From an uncultured Rhodocyclaceae bacterium (GTDB lineage: Bacteria; Pseudomonadota; Gammaproteobacteria; Burkholderiales; Rhodocyclaceae): 46,665 nt of DNA. The DNA is taken from assembly GCA_900549295.1 (NCBI GenBank), contig URNG01000011.1, forward strand, positions 1 through 46,665, read 5' to 3'. Of the stretch, positions 31,470 to 40,488 are shown piece after piece; the stretch's first letter is position 1; every line of letters starts with the position of its first letter. Both the position numbers and the translations under genes were made by a program. The notes below the pieces were generated by a model. That model saw only the letters and a program-made list of their open reading frames with translations. It did not search any database and was not told where the DNA came from.

Positions 31470-34079
31470 GTGCTTGAAGCCTACCGTGCCCATGTTGCCG
31501 AGCGTGCCGCCCTCGGTATCCCGCCGCTGCCCCTCTCCAAGCAGCAGACCGCCGATCTGGTCGCCCTGTTGAAGAACCCGCCGCAAGGTGAAGAAGCCGC
31601 GCTGGTCGAGCTGATTACCTACCGCGTGCCGGCTGGCGTGGACGACGCGGCCAAAGTCAAGGCCGAGTTTCTCGCCAAGGTCGCCAAGGGCGAGGAAAAC
31701 TGCCCGCTGGTCTCCAAGGAAAAGGCCACCGAACTGCTCGGCACCATGCTCGGCGGTTACAACGTCAAGCCGCTGATCGACCTGCTCGGCTGCGCCACCT
31801 GCGGCGCGGTCGCCGCCGAGGGCCTGAAAAAGACCCTGCTGGTGTTCGATTACTTCCACGACGTCGCCGAACTCGCCAAGAAGGGCAACGCCAACGCCAA
31901 GGCCGTGATGCAATCCTGGGCCGACGGCGAGTGGTTCACCTCGCGCCCGGAAGTGCCGGCCTCGCAGAAGCTGACCGTGTTCAAGGTCACTGGCGAAACC
32001 AATACCGACGACCTGTCGCCCGCGCCGGATGCCTGGTCGCGCCCCGACATTCCGCTGCACGCGCTGGCCATGCTGAAGAACCCGCGTCCGGGTATCGAAC
32101 CTGACGAGCCGGGCGCGCGCGGCCCGATCAAGCAACTGGAAAAACTGGCCGCCAAGGGCAACCTGATCGCCTACGTCGGCGACGTGGTCGGCACCGGCTC
32201 CTCGCGCAAGTCCGCCACTAACTCGGTGCTGTGGTTCACCGGCGAGGACATTCCCTTCGTGCCGAACAAGCGCTTCGGCGGCGTCTGCCTCGGCTCCAAG
32301 ATCGCCCCGATCTTCTTCAACACGATGGAAGACGCCGGCGCCCTGCCGATCGAAATCGACGCCGGCCAGATGGACATGGGCGACGAGATCGAACTGAAGG
32401 TCGACGGCGCCAGCGGCAAGGTCACGGCCACCAAGAACGGCGCGGTGATCGCCGAATCGCAACTGAAGACCCTGGTCATCCTCGACGAAGTGCGCGCCGG
32501 CGGCCGCATTCCGCTGATCATCGGCCGCGGCCTGACCGCCAAGGCGCGCGAGGCGCTCGGCCTGCCGGTTTCCACCCTGTTCCGCCTGCCGCAGCAGCCG
32601 AACGATCCGGGCACCGGCTACTCGCTGGCGCAGAAGATGGTCGGCCGCGCCTGCGGCCTGCCGGAAGAAAATGGGCAACAGCGGGGCATCCTGCCCGGCA
32701 CCTACTGCGAACCGAAGATGACCACCGTCGGTTCCCAGGACACCACCGGCCCGATGACCCGCGACGAACTGAAAGACCTCGCCTGCCTTGGCTTCTCCGC
32801 CGATCTGGTGATGCAGTCCTTCTGCCACACCGCCGCCTATCCGAAGCTGGTCGACGTGAAAACCCACCGCACCCTGCCGTCCTTCATCACGGCGCGCGGC
32901 GGCGTTTCCCTCAAGCCCGGCGACGGCGTCATCCACTCCTGGCTGAATCGCCTGCTGCTGCCGGATACCGTCGGCACCGGCGGCGACTCGCACACCCGCT
33001 TCCCGATCGGCATCTCCTTCCCGGCCGGCTCCGGCTTGGTGGCGTTTGCCGCCGCCACCGGCGTCATGCCGCTCGACATGCCGGAATCCGTGCTGGTGCG
33101 CTTCAAGGGCAAGATGCAGCCCGGCATCACCCTGCGCGACCTGGTCAACGCCATTCCGCTCTACGCCATCCGGCAGGGCCTGCTGACCGTCGAGAAGAAG
33201 GGCAAGAAGAACATCTTCTCCGGCCGCATCCTGGAAATCGAGGGTCTGCCCGACCTCAAGGTGGAACAGGCCTTCGAGCTGACCGACGCCTCCGCCGAGC
33301 GCTCCGCCGCCGGCTGCACCGTGGCGCTCAACAAGGCGCCCATCGTCGAGTACATGCGTTCCAACATCACCCTGATGAAGTGGATGATCGCCGAAGGCTA
33401 CCAGGATGCCCGCACTCTGAAGCGCCGCATCAAGGCCATGGAAGAATGGATCGCCAACGGCGAACTGCTCAAGGGCGACGCCAACGCCCAGTACGCCGCC
33501 GTGATCGAGATCGATCTGGCCGACGTCAAGGAACCCATCGTCGCCTGTCCGAACGACCCGGACGACGTCAAGGTGCTTTCCGAAGTCGCCGGCGACAAGA
33601 TCGAGGAAGTGTTCATCGGCTCCTGCATGACCAACATCGGCCACTTCCGCGCCGCTGGCAAGGTGCTGGATGGCAAGTCCGACATCCCGACCCGCCTGTG
33701 GATCGCCCCACCGACCAAGATGGACGCGATGGTGCTGAACGAGGAAGGCTATTACTCGGTGCTCGGCAAGTCCGGCGCGCGTATGGAAATGCCCGGCTGC
33801 TCCCTGTGCATGGGCAACCAGGCGCAGATCAGGAAGGGCAGCACCGCCATGTCCACCTCCACCCGCAACTTCCCGAACCGCCTCGGCATCGACACCCGCG
33901 TCTACCTCGGCTCCGCCGAACTCGCCGCCATGTGCGCGCTGATGGGCAAGATTCCGACGGTTGCCGAGTACATGGAGCAGATCCAGGTGGTGAATGCAAA
34001 GGCTGCCGACATCTACCGTTACATGAACTTCGACCAGATCCCGGATTTCGTCGAAGTGGCGGATACGGTCGAGGTTTGA
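31470..34079 (+). CDS. acnB: Aconitate hydratase B
   Basis: Isomerises citrate to isocitrate in the TCA cycle with a [4Fe-4S] cluster; in its apo form it can bind RNA. 869 residues from the GTG start, matching the family (E. coli about 865). The N-terminal HEAT-like domain begins LEAYRAHVAERAALGIPPLP; the cluster cysteines lie in GSCMTNIGHFRAAGK and GCSLCMGNQAQ. GTG 31470 has GAAAGGAAG just upstream; the longer frame adds codons before this with no similarity. A 952-codon antisense open frame is only a codon-bias mirror. Confidence 0.98.
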   Translation: MLEAYRAHVAERAALGIPPLPLSKQQTADLVALLKNPPQGEEAALVELITYRVPAGVDDAAKVKAEFLAKVAKGEENCPLVSKEKATELLGTMLGGYNVKPLIDLLGCATCGAVAAEGLKKTLLVFDYFHDVAELAKKGNANAKAVMQSWADGEWFTSRPEVPASQKLTVFKVTGETNTDDLSPAPDAWSRPDIPLHALAMLKNPRPGIEPDEPGARGPIKQLEKLAAKGNLIAYVGDVVGTGSSRKSATNSVLWFTGEDIPFVPNKRFGGVCLGSKIAPIFFNTMEDAGALPIEIDAGQMDMGDEIELKVDGASGKVTATKNGAVIAESQLKTLVILDEVRAGGRIPLIIGRGLTAKAREALGLPVSTLFRLPQQPNDPGTGYSLAQKMVGRACGLPEENGQQRGILPGTYCEPKMTTVGSQDTTGPMTRDELKDLACLGFSADLVMQSFCHTAAYPKLVDVKTHRTLPSFITARGGVSLKPGDGVIHSWLNRLLLPDTVGTGGDSHTRFPIGISFPAGSGLVAFAAATGVMPLDMPESVLVRFKGKMQPGITLRDLVNAIPLYAIRQGLLTVEKKGKKNIFSGRILEIEGLPDLKVEQAFELTDASAERSAAGCTVALNKAPIVEYMRSNITLMKWMIAEGYQDARTLKRRIKAMEEWIANGELLKGDANAQYAAVIEIDLADVKEPIVACPNDPDDVKVLSEVAGDKIEEVFIGSCMTNIGHFRAAGKVLDGKSDIPTRLWIAPPTKMDAMVLNEEGYYSVLGKSGARMEMPGCSLCMGNQAQIRKGSTAMSTSTRNFPNRLGIDTRVYLGSAELAAMCALMGKIPTVAEYMEQIQVVNAKAADIYRYMNFDQIPDFVEVADTVEV

Positions 34080-34110
34080 CGCCTGAGGTTCGCGTTTGTT
34101 TGAACGCCTG

Positions 34111-34140
34111 AAAACCCCCGCCGTTACTGGCGGGGGTTTT
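34111..34140 (+). terminator. Intrinsic terminator of acnB
   Basis: Stem AAAACCCCCGCC (34111-34122) pairs with GGCGGGGGTTTT (34129-34140), loop GTTACT, followed by GTTTTG. Located 31 bases after the stop; symmetric, so it may also stop minus-strand transcripts from the relic region. Confidence 0.9.
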
Positions 34141-34194
34141 GTTTTGGCGCTGTGTGGAACAGCCAGCGTGTTTGAAAGCGCGAATTGAAAGGGG

Positions 34195-34446
34195 GGCGCC
34201 AATGCCAATGGTCGGAATGGCGAGCGCTTCCCACACCTCTTTGCCCAGATCGCCCGGGATGGCTTCCAGTAGCAGCATGCAGGCTCCGGTTTCCTGAAGC
34301 GCCAGCGCATCCGACATCAAGCGGCTGGCACCCTCCGCCGTCCTGCCTTGTACCTTGAAGCCGCCCAGTCGATGCACGGATTGCGAGGTCAGGCCAAGGT
34401 GGGTAAATACCGGGATGGATCGCTCGGTGAGGAAGTTCAACACATC
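34195..34446 (-). pseudogene. panB: Fragment of 3-methyl-2-oxobutanoate hydroxymethyltransferase (panB)
   Basis: About 84 codons on the minus strand read as the middle and late part of PanB: FLTERSIPVFTHLGLTSQSV, then RLGGFKVQGRT, and EALAIPTIGIGA. The family's 5' half and its end after GIGA are missing, and the similarity stops sharply at both sides. Upstream, at about 34441, it abuts a LysR fragment on the other strand. It is therefore a dead gene remnant. A functional panB is expected elsewhere on the chromosome, and the fragment may represent a lost second copy. Confidence 0.75.
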
Positions 34447-34620
34447 GCTCCCATGCTGGCTGACGGTTGTCTGGTGGCGCTGCCGACGCCGCATCCGGGG
34501 CCGCCGTCCAGCAAGGCGTACTGTCTGGTGCAGCGGGATTCGCTACCCGGCGCGCAGGCGCAGGCATTGATCGACTGGATCTGCGTGGAAGCGCGCCTTA
34601 CGGATTCGGCTCCTGCGTGA
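34441..34620 (+). pseudogene. C-terminal fragment of a LysR-family (GcvA-like) regulator
   Basis: Read on the plus strand, 59 codons resemble the end of the LysR substrate-binding domain of GcvA type: APMLADGCLVALP, then KAYCLVQRDSLPG and ALIDWICVEAR. The DNA-binding helix-turn-helix and most of the effector domain are absent, and no start codon with a ribosome site precedes it. It abuts the panB remnant and its last bases overlap the 3' end of the convergent hydrolase gene. The region 34141-34194 to its left holds nothing I recognise. Confidence 0.6.
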
Positions 34621-35554
34621 TGATCTGGCCGGGGATTTCGTCCGTGACCGCGCCGTCCCGCAGCCAGGCAAGCGGGATGCGCCACAGGGTGTCCGCGTAG
34701 CGGGCATTGAAGAAGGCGAAGTGTCCGATTTCCTTTTGCCCGAGCGCCGCCGGCTCGATACGCAGATGGGTGGCCCGGCTGTTCCTGTAGTACCCGAGCA
34801 GGCGATGGATGGCCGGAATGGTTCCGAACTCGTCATCCGTCATCGAGAGCGCCAGGGTGGGGGCCGTGACCTGGGCGAAGCCGTCGACCAGATGCTGCCG
34901 TTCCTGCGCTGACAAGGCCCTGGGGCCGGACTTGTAGAAATCCTCGAAACGCGGTTCCGGTGCTATCCAGTCGCGCACGATGCCGCGCGGTGTGTCCTCG
35001 AGCCAGCCGAGCCGTTTGCCCGGAAAGTAGCCGAAAATTGCCGTCAGCGTCGGCATCACGACGTGCCAGCGAAGGTACATGGCAAGCCGCTTGTGCCGGG
35101 CGTAATCCCGCCAGTAGGCGAACTGGGAACCCATCGTGAAGATGCGCACGATACGATGATTGGAGGGAGCCATGCCGATCAGAAAGCCGCCGACGCTATG
35201 GGCGGCCACCATCACCGGGTGGGCCTTGAAGCGGCTGTCGACGAATCGCAGGACACCCTCGAAATCCTTGCTGCCCCAGTCGAGCCAACTGGCCTCGAAG
35301 CCGCGCATGTTTTCCGGGCGCGAGCCGCCGATGCCACGGTAGTCGTAGGTGACGACGTTGAAGCCACGAGCATGGAGAAAATCGGCAAAGCGGCTGTAAT
35401 AGCGGCTCTGCACGGAGGTGGCCGGATTGACGATGACGACCGGGGCCGGCGCACAACCCGCCGCAGCTGCGTGCACCCAGGCCTGAGCCTGTAACGGAAA
35501 GCCGTCGGTTGCCGGGATGCAGATCTTTGCGGGTTTTGATGGTGTCGTCGTCAT
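34598..35554 (-). CDS. Alpha/beta hydrolase
   Basis: 318 residues with an alpha/beta hydrolase fold. VVIVNPATSVQSRYYSRFAD and NVVTYDYRGIGGSRP form the first half, and the nucleophile elbow AHSVGGFLIG carries the catalytic Ser. The acid Asp is likely in ALSMTDDEFGTIPA and the catalytic His in KEIGHFAFFNARY. It resembles the YheT/serine aminopeptidase-type predicted hydrolases, with unknown substrate. No signal peptide is seen. Start ATG 35554; the 3' end overlaps the LysR remnant by 23 bases. Confidence 0.88.
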   Translation of the reverse strand: MTTTPSKPAKICIPATDGFPLQAQAWVHAAAAGCAPAPVVIVNPATSVQSRYYSRFADFLHARGFNVVTYDYRGIGGSRPENMRGFEASWLDWGSKDFEGVLRFVDSRFKAHPVMVAAHSVGGFLIGMAPSNHRIVRIFTMGSQFAYWRDYARHKRLAMYLRWHVVMPTLTAIFGYFPGKRLGWLEDTPRGIVRDWIAPEPRFEDFYKSGPRALSAQERQHLVDGFAQVTAPTLALSMTDDEFGTIPAIHRLLGYYRNSRATHLRIEPAALGQKEIGHFAFFNARYADTLWRIPLAWLRDGAVTDEIPGQIITQEPNP

Positions 35555-35702
35555 GGCAGGCGGCGGGTCGTGAAAGAGCGCCGCAGTCTACGGTGAGCGG
35601 TGCAGGCGCTCAAGTGAGTTCTCGGCGACAAGCCATTCCTGATGCGCATGAATGGCGCTGCTTCGTTGTTGCCTCCAGCAGCAGGCAGCGCCCCGATCAG
35701 GC

Positions 35703-35725
35703 AAGTGCGGTATCATTTCGCACTT
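35703..35725 (+). promoter_or_regulatory. Inverted repeat enclosing a -10-like TATCAT ahead of ppiD
   Basis: AAGTGCG (35703-35709) and CGCACTT (35719-35725) form a perfect seven-base inverted repeat around GTATCATTT. The loop contains TATCAT (35711-35716), a plausible -10 for ppiD, so a protein or hairpin at the repeat would block or expose the promoter. No good -35 is seen. Confidence 0.4.
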
Positions 35726-35734
35726 TGTGGCCGC

Positions 35735-35756
35735 GATCCTGCCGTGATCCTGCCGT
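35735..35756 (+). repeat. Perfect tandem duplication of an 11-base unit
   Basis: GATCCTGCCGT occurs twice in direct succession (35735-35745 and 35746-35756) in the 238-base hydrolase-ppiD gap. Likely a replication slip in the leader of ppiD. It is 11 bases, a helical-turn length. Confidence 0.6.
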
Positions 35757-35792
35757 GGATTTGTCGAAACGCCAACCAAGGATTTTGCGCGT

Positions 35793-37670
35793 ATGTTTGA
35801 TGCTGTTCGTAACAACAAGAAAATTGTTCAGGTTTTCCTGGTGCTGATTGCGCTGCCGTTTGCCTTCTTCGGAGTGGATTCCTTCCGGGACGGCGGCGCG
35901 GGCGCGGATGTGGCGAAAGTGGGCGAGGTCAAGATTTCGCAGCAGGAATTCCAGCAGGCGGTGCGCGAGCAGCAGGAAAGACTGCGCGCGCAACTGGGTG
36001 AGGTGGACCCCAGGATCATCGACAACCCGGAGTTCCGTACGGCCATTCTCGATGACCTGATCGATCAGCGCCTCTTGTTCCAGGAGGCGAAGAAGCGTCA
36101 CCTCTTTGCCAGCGACGAGGCGGTGCGCCAGAGTATTTTGGCCATCGAGGCATTTCATGAAAACGGTCAGTTTTCACAAAAGCGCTACGAAGCCTTGCTG
36201 AGTGCGCAGGGCATGTCGCCTGCGGGTTTTGAGGCCCAGGTGCGCCAGGACCTTGCCTTGCAGCAGTTGGCAGGCACCATCGGCCGTTCGGGCATCGCGT
36301 CGCAGCGCGTCATCGACCAGGTGCTCGCGCTCCAGAGCGAAGCGCGTCATGTCCAGGAATTGGTGCTGCCGGTGGAAAACTACGTCGGCAAGGTGAAGCT
36401 CGAGGACGGCGCGGCGAAGAAGTTCTACGACGAAAACAGCGCGCAATTCCGCACACCCGATCAGGCCAAGGTCGAGTATGTAGTGCTGTCCCCGGACAGC
36501 ATCGACGTTACGGTGAGCGAGGAGGAAATCAAGGCGTGGTACGACGGCCACAAGAGCAGCTACCAGCAGCCGGAGGAGCGCCGCGCCAGCCATATCCTCG
36601 TCAGCGCGGAAAAGCACGGCAAGGCAGCGGCGCGGGCCAAGGCGGAAGAAGTGCTGAAGGAAATCAAGGCCAAACCGGGCGCGTTCGCCGAACTGGCGAA
36701 AAAACATTCGGACGATCCGGGTTCCGCCGCGCAAGGCGGCGACCTCGGCTTCTTTGGCCGCGAAGTGATGGTCAAGCCCTTCACCGACGCGGCTTTTGCC
36801 CTGAAGGAAGGGGAAGTTTCCGGCATCGTCGAATCGGACTTCGGCTTTCACATCATCAAGCTGACCGGCGAGCACGTCGCCCGCGAGAAAACGCTGGCGG
36901 AAGTGCGCGGCGAGATTGAAAACGAACTGAAAACCACGGCGGCCTCGCGCAAATTCGCCGAAGCGGCCGAAAGTTTCAGCAACATGGTCTATGAGCAGTC
37001 GGACAGCCTGCAACCGGTGGCCGAGCAGTTCAAGCTGAAAATCCAGCGCAGCGACTGGATCGGCCGCGACGCCAATTCTGCCAACGGCGTGCTCGGCAAC
37101 GCCAAGTTGCTGGCCGCCCTGTTCAACGACGACACGATCAATAACAAGCGCAACACGGAGGCCGTGGAAGTCGGGCAGAACACGCTGGTTTCGGCGCGCA
37201 TCGCCGAATACAAACCGGCTTCGGTACAGCCCTTCGAGGGCTTGCAGGCGGCCATCGAAAAACTGCTCGTCAATCAGGAAGCGCAAAAACTGGCGCGCGC
37301 CGACGGCGAGGCGCGTCTGGCGGCCTTGCAGGCCGGCGAGGACAAGCTGGCCTGGAGCGCCGACAAGGTCGTCTCGCGCCAGGACGCCCGTCTGCTGCCC
37401 CCCCAGGCCGCGCCGCTGGTGTTCCGCATGGATAAAACCAGTCTGCCGGGCTATGTCGGCGTCGATCTGCCCGGCAAAGGCTACGCGTTGTACCGCCTGA
37501 GCAAGATCGAAGCGGGGGCGCCGATGGACGCGGCGCGCCGCCAGGGCTTGCAGGGGCAGTTGCGCTCTCTCACCGCGCAGCAGGAAGTCACCACCTACCT
37601 GAGCGCCCTGCGCTCGCGTTACAAGGTGGATGTGAACGCGAAGGCGCTGGCGGCCTCCAGCGAACGCTGA
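35793..37670 (+). CDS. ppiD: Periplasmic folding chaperone PpiD (SurA_N/parvulin)
   Basis: Inner-membrane-anchored periplasmic chaperone that works with SecYEG on outgoing proteins. 625 residues, normal length. One N-terminal membrane helix (VQVFLVLIALPFAFFGVDSF), then a SurA_N-type domain (about 40-190), then a parvulin-like PPIase domain (about 260-360: RRASHILVSAEKHGKAAARA and GGDLGFFGREVMVKPFTDAA), then a long C-terminal helical domain. ATG 35793 starts the anchor. Its terminator (37690-37725) is shared with the convergent SulP gene. Confidence 0.95.
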   Translation: MFDAVRNNKKIVQVFLVLIALPFAFFGVDSFRDGGAGADVAKVGEVKISQQEFQQAVREQQERLRAQLGEVDPRIIDNPEFRTAILDDLIDQRLLFQEAKKRHLFASDEAVRQSILAIEAFHENGQFSQKRYEALLSAQGMSPAGFEAQVRQDLALQQLAGTIGRSGIASQRVIDQVLALQSEARHVQELVLPVENYVGKVKLEDGAAKKFYDENSAQFRTPDQAKVEYVVLSPDSIDVTVSEEEIKAWYDGHKSSYQQPEERRASHILVSAEKHGKAAARAKAEEVLKEIKAKPGAFAELAKKHSDDPGSAAQGGDLGFFGREVMVKPFTDAAFALKEGEVSGIVESDFGFHIIKLTGEHVAREKTLAEVRGEIENELKTTAASRKFAEAAESFSNMVYEQSDSLQPVAEQFKLKIQRSDWIGRDANSANGVLGNAKLLAALFNDDTINNKRNTEAVEVGQNTLVSARIAEYKPASVQPFEGLQAAIEKLLVNQEAQKLARADGEARLAALQAGEDKLAWSADKVVSRQDARLLPPQAAPLVFRMDKTSLPGYVGVDLPGKGYALYRLSKIEAGAPMDAARRQGLQGQLRSLTAQQEVTTYLSALRSRYKVDVNAKALAASSER

Positions 37671-37689
37671 TTCGGGCGGTACATGGAAG

Positions 37690-37725
37690 AACCCGGCGCT
37701 GGTTTTGGCGGTGCCGGGTTTTTTA
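37690..37725 (+). terminator. Intrinsic terminator of ppiD
   Basis: Stem AACCCGGC (37690-37697) pairs with GCCGGGTT (37713-37720), loop of 15 bases, followed by TTTTTATTG. Located about 20 bases past the ppiD stop; the T run reaches the stop codon of the convergent SulP gene. Confidence 0.8.
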
Positions 37726-39426
37726 TTGCGGGCTGTGGGTTGCGCCTAGCGCCTCGAACGCATCGTTCGCCGAAAGAAACACCTCGCCGCGCAGTTTCTG
37801 CCATAGGGGCGCGCGTTCCAGGCGATCCTGCACCGGCCCCTTGACCTCGGCCAGATGCAGGCGGATGGAGCGGCGGGCGAGGTCGTCGGCCAGATCGGCC
37901 AGCGCCTCGGCGGCGGTGGCGTCCACCCAGTTGACGGCGCTCATGATGAGCACGACTTCGCGCAGGGCCGGATTCCCGCCCAGTTCATCGCGCAGCCGGT
38001 TTTCCACCGCCGCCAGATTGCCGAAGAACAGGCTTTCGTCGATACGCAGGAAAAGGGCGTGGGGCAGGGTGCCCACCCGGTGCCGCTCCACGTTGCGGAA
38101 ATGACTGCTGCCGGGAAGGCGGCCGACGACGGCGATGTGCGGCGTGCTCGCCCGGTAGAGGTGGGTGGCGAGCGAAAACAGCACGCCCAGGGTGATGCCC
38201 GCTTCCAGACCGAGCAGGCAGACGCCGCTGGCCGTGCCGAGGGCGGCGATGCCGTCGGCCCGATCATGCCGCCAGGCTTGGCGCAGCGCGTTGACGTCGA
38301 CCATGCCCAGCGCGGCGATGATGATGCTGGCGGCGAGCACGGCCAGCGGCACGCCGGCAAACAGAGGCGCAGCGCCGAGCACGATGACGAGCATGACGAG
38401 CGCCGCCACGATGCTGGAGAGCGGCGTCTGCGCTCCGGCCGCGACATTGACTGCGGTGCGCGAAACGCCGCCGCCCACCGGCATTCCGCCGTAGCCGGCG
38501 GCCAGCAGATTGGCCCAGCCCAGGCCGTTGAGTTCGGCATTGGCGTCGATGCGCTCGTGCCGTTTGCTCGCCAGCGCCTGCGCCATCGAAATGTTCTGCA
38601 CCATGCCGATGAGGGTGAGCAGCACCATCGGCACGATCAGGCGGTTCAGTTCGTCGAGCGCCGGCAGCGTCAGGTGCGGATCGGGCAGTCCCGGCGCGAT
38701 GAAGCCGACCACGCGCAGGCCGTAGCGCTGCGCCAGTTCCAGATGCGCCGCCAGCCCGGTTGCGGCCAGCACCAGAAGCAGCGGCAGCAGGCGCAGAAAG
38801 AAACGCCAGCGCGCCGCGGCGGCGGGGTTTTCCGGCAGGTGCCGGGGCGCGTGCCAGCGCGCCAGCCCGAGGATGAGCAGAGCCGCCGCGCCGATCCAGG
38901 TGTTCATGTTCCAGTGGCCTTGCGCGAACAGGGCGGACAGCACGGCGCTGGCGCTGGTCTGCGCCGGGGCGAAGGTGAACAGGTGCTTCAACTGGCTGAG
39001 TACGATCAGCAGCGCCGAGCCGCTGATGAATCCGGCAATCACCGGGCGGCTCAACAATTGCGAGAGAAAACCCAGACGCAGCCGGGCGGCGGCGATGAGC
39101 AGCAGGCCGGAGCCGAGGGCGAGCGTGGCGGCGAGGCTGGCGTAGGCGCCGGAACCCGGCGTCGCCAGCGGGGACAGCACGGCGTAGGTCATGATCGAAG
39201 TGATCGCCACCGGCCCCACCGCCTGCACCCGGCTGCTGCCCAGCCAGGCGTAGGCGAGGGCGGGCAGGATGGAAACGTACAGACCGGCCTGCGGCGGCAA
39301 GCCGGCGAGCAGCGCGTAGGCGAGGCTCTGCGGAATTACCAGCAGGGCGGTGACGATGCCGGCCACGACGTCACTGCCCAGATGCTCGCGCGGATAGGGC
39401 GCGGCCCAGTCAGGCCGCCAGCGCAT
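37723..39426 (-). CDS. SulP-family anion transporter with STAS domain
   Basis: 567 residues. About ten to twelve membrane segments, with GIVTALLVIPQSLAYALLAG at the N-terminus and VRAVG-like SRVQAVGPVAITSIMTYAVL; the conserved SxxxGGMPVGGGVSRTAVNV region is present. A C-terminal cytosolic STAS domain (about 440-560) includes LREVVLIMSAVNWVDATAAE. SulP proteins carry sulfate, bicarbonate or other anions; this one cannot be assigned. ATG 39426 is chosen; TTG 39450 would add eight residues. A 529-codon antisense open frame is only a mirror. fabI lies upstream, after the terminator at 39451-39481. Confidence 0.92.
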   Translation of the reverse strand: MRWRPDWAAPYPREHLGSDVVAGIVTALLVIPQSLAYALLAGLPPQAGLYVSILPALAYAWLGSSRVQAVGPVAITSIMTYAVLSPLATPGSGAYASLAATLALGSGLLLIAAARLRLGFLSQLLSRPVIAGFISGSALLIVLSQLKHLFTFAPAQTSASAVLSALFAQGHWNMNTWIGAAALLILGLARWHAPRHLPENPAAAARWRFFLRLLPLLLVLAATGLAAHLELAQRYGLRVVGFIAPGLPDPHLTLPALDELNRLIVPMVLLTLIGMVQNISMAQALASKRHERIDANAELNGLGWANLLAAGYGGMPVGGGVSRTAVNVAAGAQTPLSSIVAALVMLVIVLGAAPLFAGVPLAVLAASIIIAALGMVDVNALRQAWRHDRADGIAALGTASGVCLLGLEAGITLGVLFSLATHLYRASTPHIAVVGRLPGSSHFRNVERHRVGTLPHALFLRIDESLFFGNLAAVENRLRDELGGNPALREVVLIMSAVNWVDATAAEALADLADDLARRSIRLHLAEVKGPVQDRLERAPLWQKLRGEVFLSANDAFEALGATHSPQ

Positions 39427-39450
39427 GTTCGGGCCGCTGCATGAAAACAA

Positions 39451-39481
39451 AACGCCGGCCGGGAGAAACCGGGCCGGCGTT
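39451..39481 (-). terminator. Intrinsic terminator of fabI
   Basis: Stem AACGCCGGCC (39451-39460) pairs with GGCCGGCGTT (39472-39481); on the minus strand it is followed by TTGTTTTC. It lies 22 bases after the fabI stop and just before the SulP start, so the SulP gene needs its own or read-through promoter. Confidence 0.85.
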
Positions 39482-39502
39482 GCGAGGCAAGGGAGACACG
39501 CC

Positions 39503-40300
39503 TTAAGCGGGCAGCGGTTCAGAATTACCCAGTGCGGTGGTGTTCATGCCGCCATCGACGTACATGATTTCGCCGGTGATGCCGCTCGCCAGATCGGAGA
39601 GCATGAAGGCGGCGGCGTTGCCGACTTCCTCGATGGTCACGTTGCGGCGCAGCGGCGCGTGGTGCGCGTTGTAGGCCAAGAGCTTGCCGAAGTTGCCGAT
39701 GCCGGAAGCCGCCAGGGTCTTGATCGGACCGGCGGAAATGGCGTTGGCGCGGATGCCTTCCGGGCCGAGGCAGAAGGCCAGATAACGGGTGGCCGCTTCC
39801 AGGCTGGCCTTGGCCAGACCCATGGTGTTGTAGTTGGGCATGGTTTTTTCCGCGCCGAGGTAGGTCAGCGCCAGGGTCGATGCCTTGCGGCCCTGCATCA
39901 TCGGGCGCGCCGCCTTGACGAGCGCCGGATAGCTGTAGGAGGAAATTTCGTGCGCGATGCGAAACGCTTCGCGCGACATGCCGTTGAGGAAATCGCCCTC
40001 GATGGCTTCGGTCGGCGCGTAGGCGATCGAGTGCACCAGACCGTCCAGGCCGTCCCAGCGCTGGCGCAGCGCGGCGAAGGCGTTGTCGATCTGCTCGTCG
40101 CTGGCAACGTCGAGCTGGATCACCACGTCGCTGCCGAATTCGGCGGCAAATTTCTTGATGCGATCCTCGAAGCGTTCGCTCTGGTAGGTAAAAGCCAGTT
40201 GCGCCCCTTCGCGCTGGCAGGCCTTGGCAATGCCGTAGGCGATCGAATGCTTGGACAGCAGGCCGGTCAGCAGAATTTTTTTGTCAGCAAGAAAGCCCAT
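39503..40300 (-). CDS. fabI: Enoyl-[acyl-carrier-protein] reductase (NADH)
   Basis: Last reductive step of fatty-acid elongation. 265 residues, short-chain dehydrogenase fold. N-terminal cofactor region MGFLADKKILLTGLLSKHSI, then AYGIAKACQREGAQLAFTYQ. The catalytic Tyr and Lys are in YNTMGLAKASLEAATRYL. This is the triclosan-type FabI. The start ATG 40300 has AGGGAG upstream and a consensus TATAAT at 40338-40333. It is followed by its own terminator, so it is monocistronic. Confidence 0.97.
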   Translation of the reverse strand: MGFLADKKILLTGLLSKHSIAYGIAKACQREGAQLAFTYQSERFEDRIKKFAAEFGSDVVIQLDVASDEQIDNAFAALRQRWDGLDGLVHSIAYAPTEAIEGDFLNGMSREAFRIAHEISSYSYPALVKAARPMMQGRKASTLALTYLGAEKTMPNYNTMGLAKASLEAATRYLAFCLGPEGIRANAISAGPIKTLAASGIGNFGKLLAYNAHHAPLRRNVTIEEVGNAAAFMLSDLASGITGEIMYVDGGMNTTALGNSEPLPA

Positions 40301-40332
40301 GAAATTTTTCTCCCTAGGGGTTGAGCCGCGGA

Positions 40333-40338
40333 ATTATA
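40333..40338 (-). promoter_or_regulatory. -10 (TATAAT) of fabI
   Basis: Perfect TATAAT on the minus strand, 33 bases before the fabI ATG. The position 17 bases further upstream gives no -35 match, so promoter strength may depend on an activator or on an extended -10. Confidence 0.55.
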
Positions 40339-40488
40339 CCGGGATTGCTCCCGCTCCGCTGTCCTGTTCGCGCCGTGTTTGACGCCGATACGCCATCCGC
40401 GGGCGGCGTTCGCGGCGCATAAAGCATGGCCGTTGCGGTGCATCAGGAATATAATCATCAGCTTATTTTTCCGTCGATTGGAAACATC

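Noticed and set aside
31452..34310. 952-codon minus-strand open frame over acnB
   Set aside because: Antisense of acnB; the end also runs into the panB fragment region in another frame.
35555..35792. tRNA gene ahead of ppiD
   Set aside because: No cloverleaf or T-arm sequence could be found; only repeats and a weak promoter.
37855..39444. 529-codon plus-strand open frame over the SulP gene
   Set aside because: Antisense mirror, Gln/Arg-rich, no domain; the SulP protein is clear on the minus strand.
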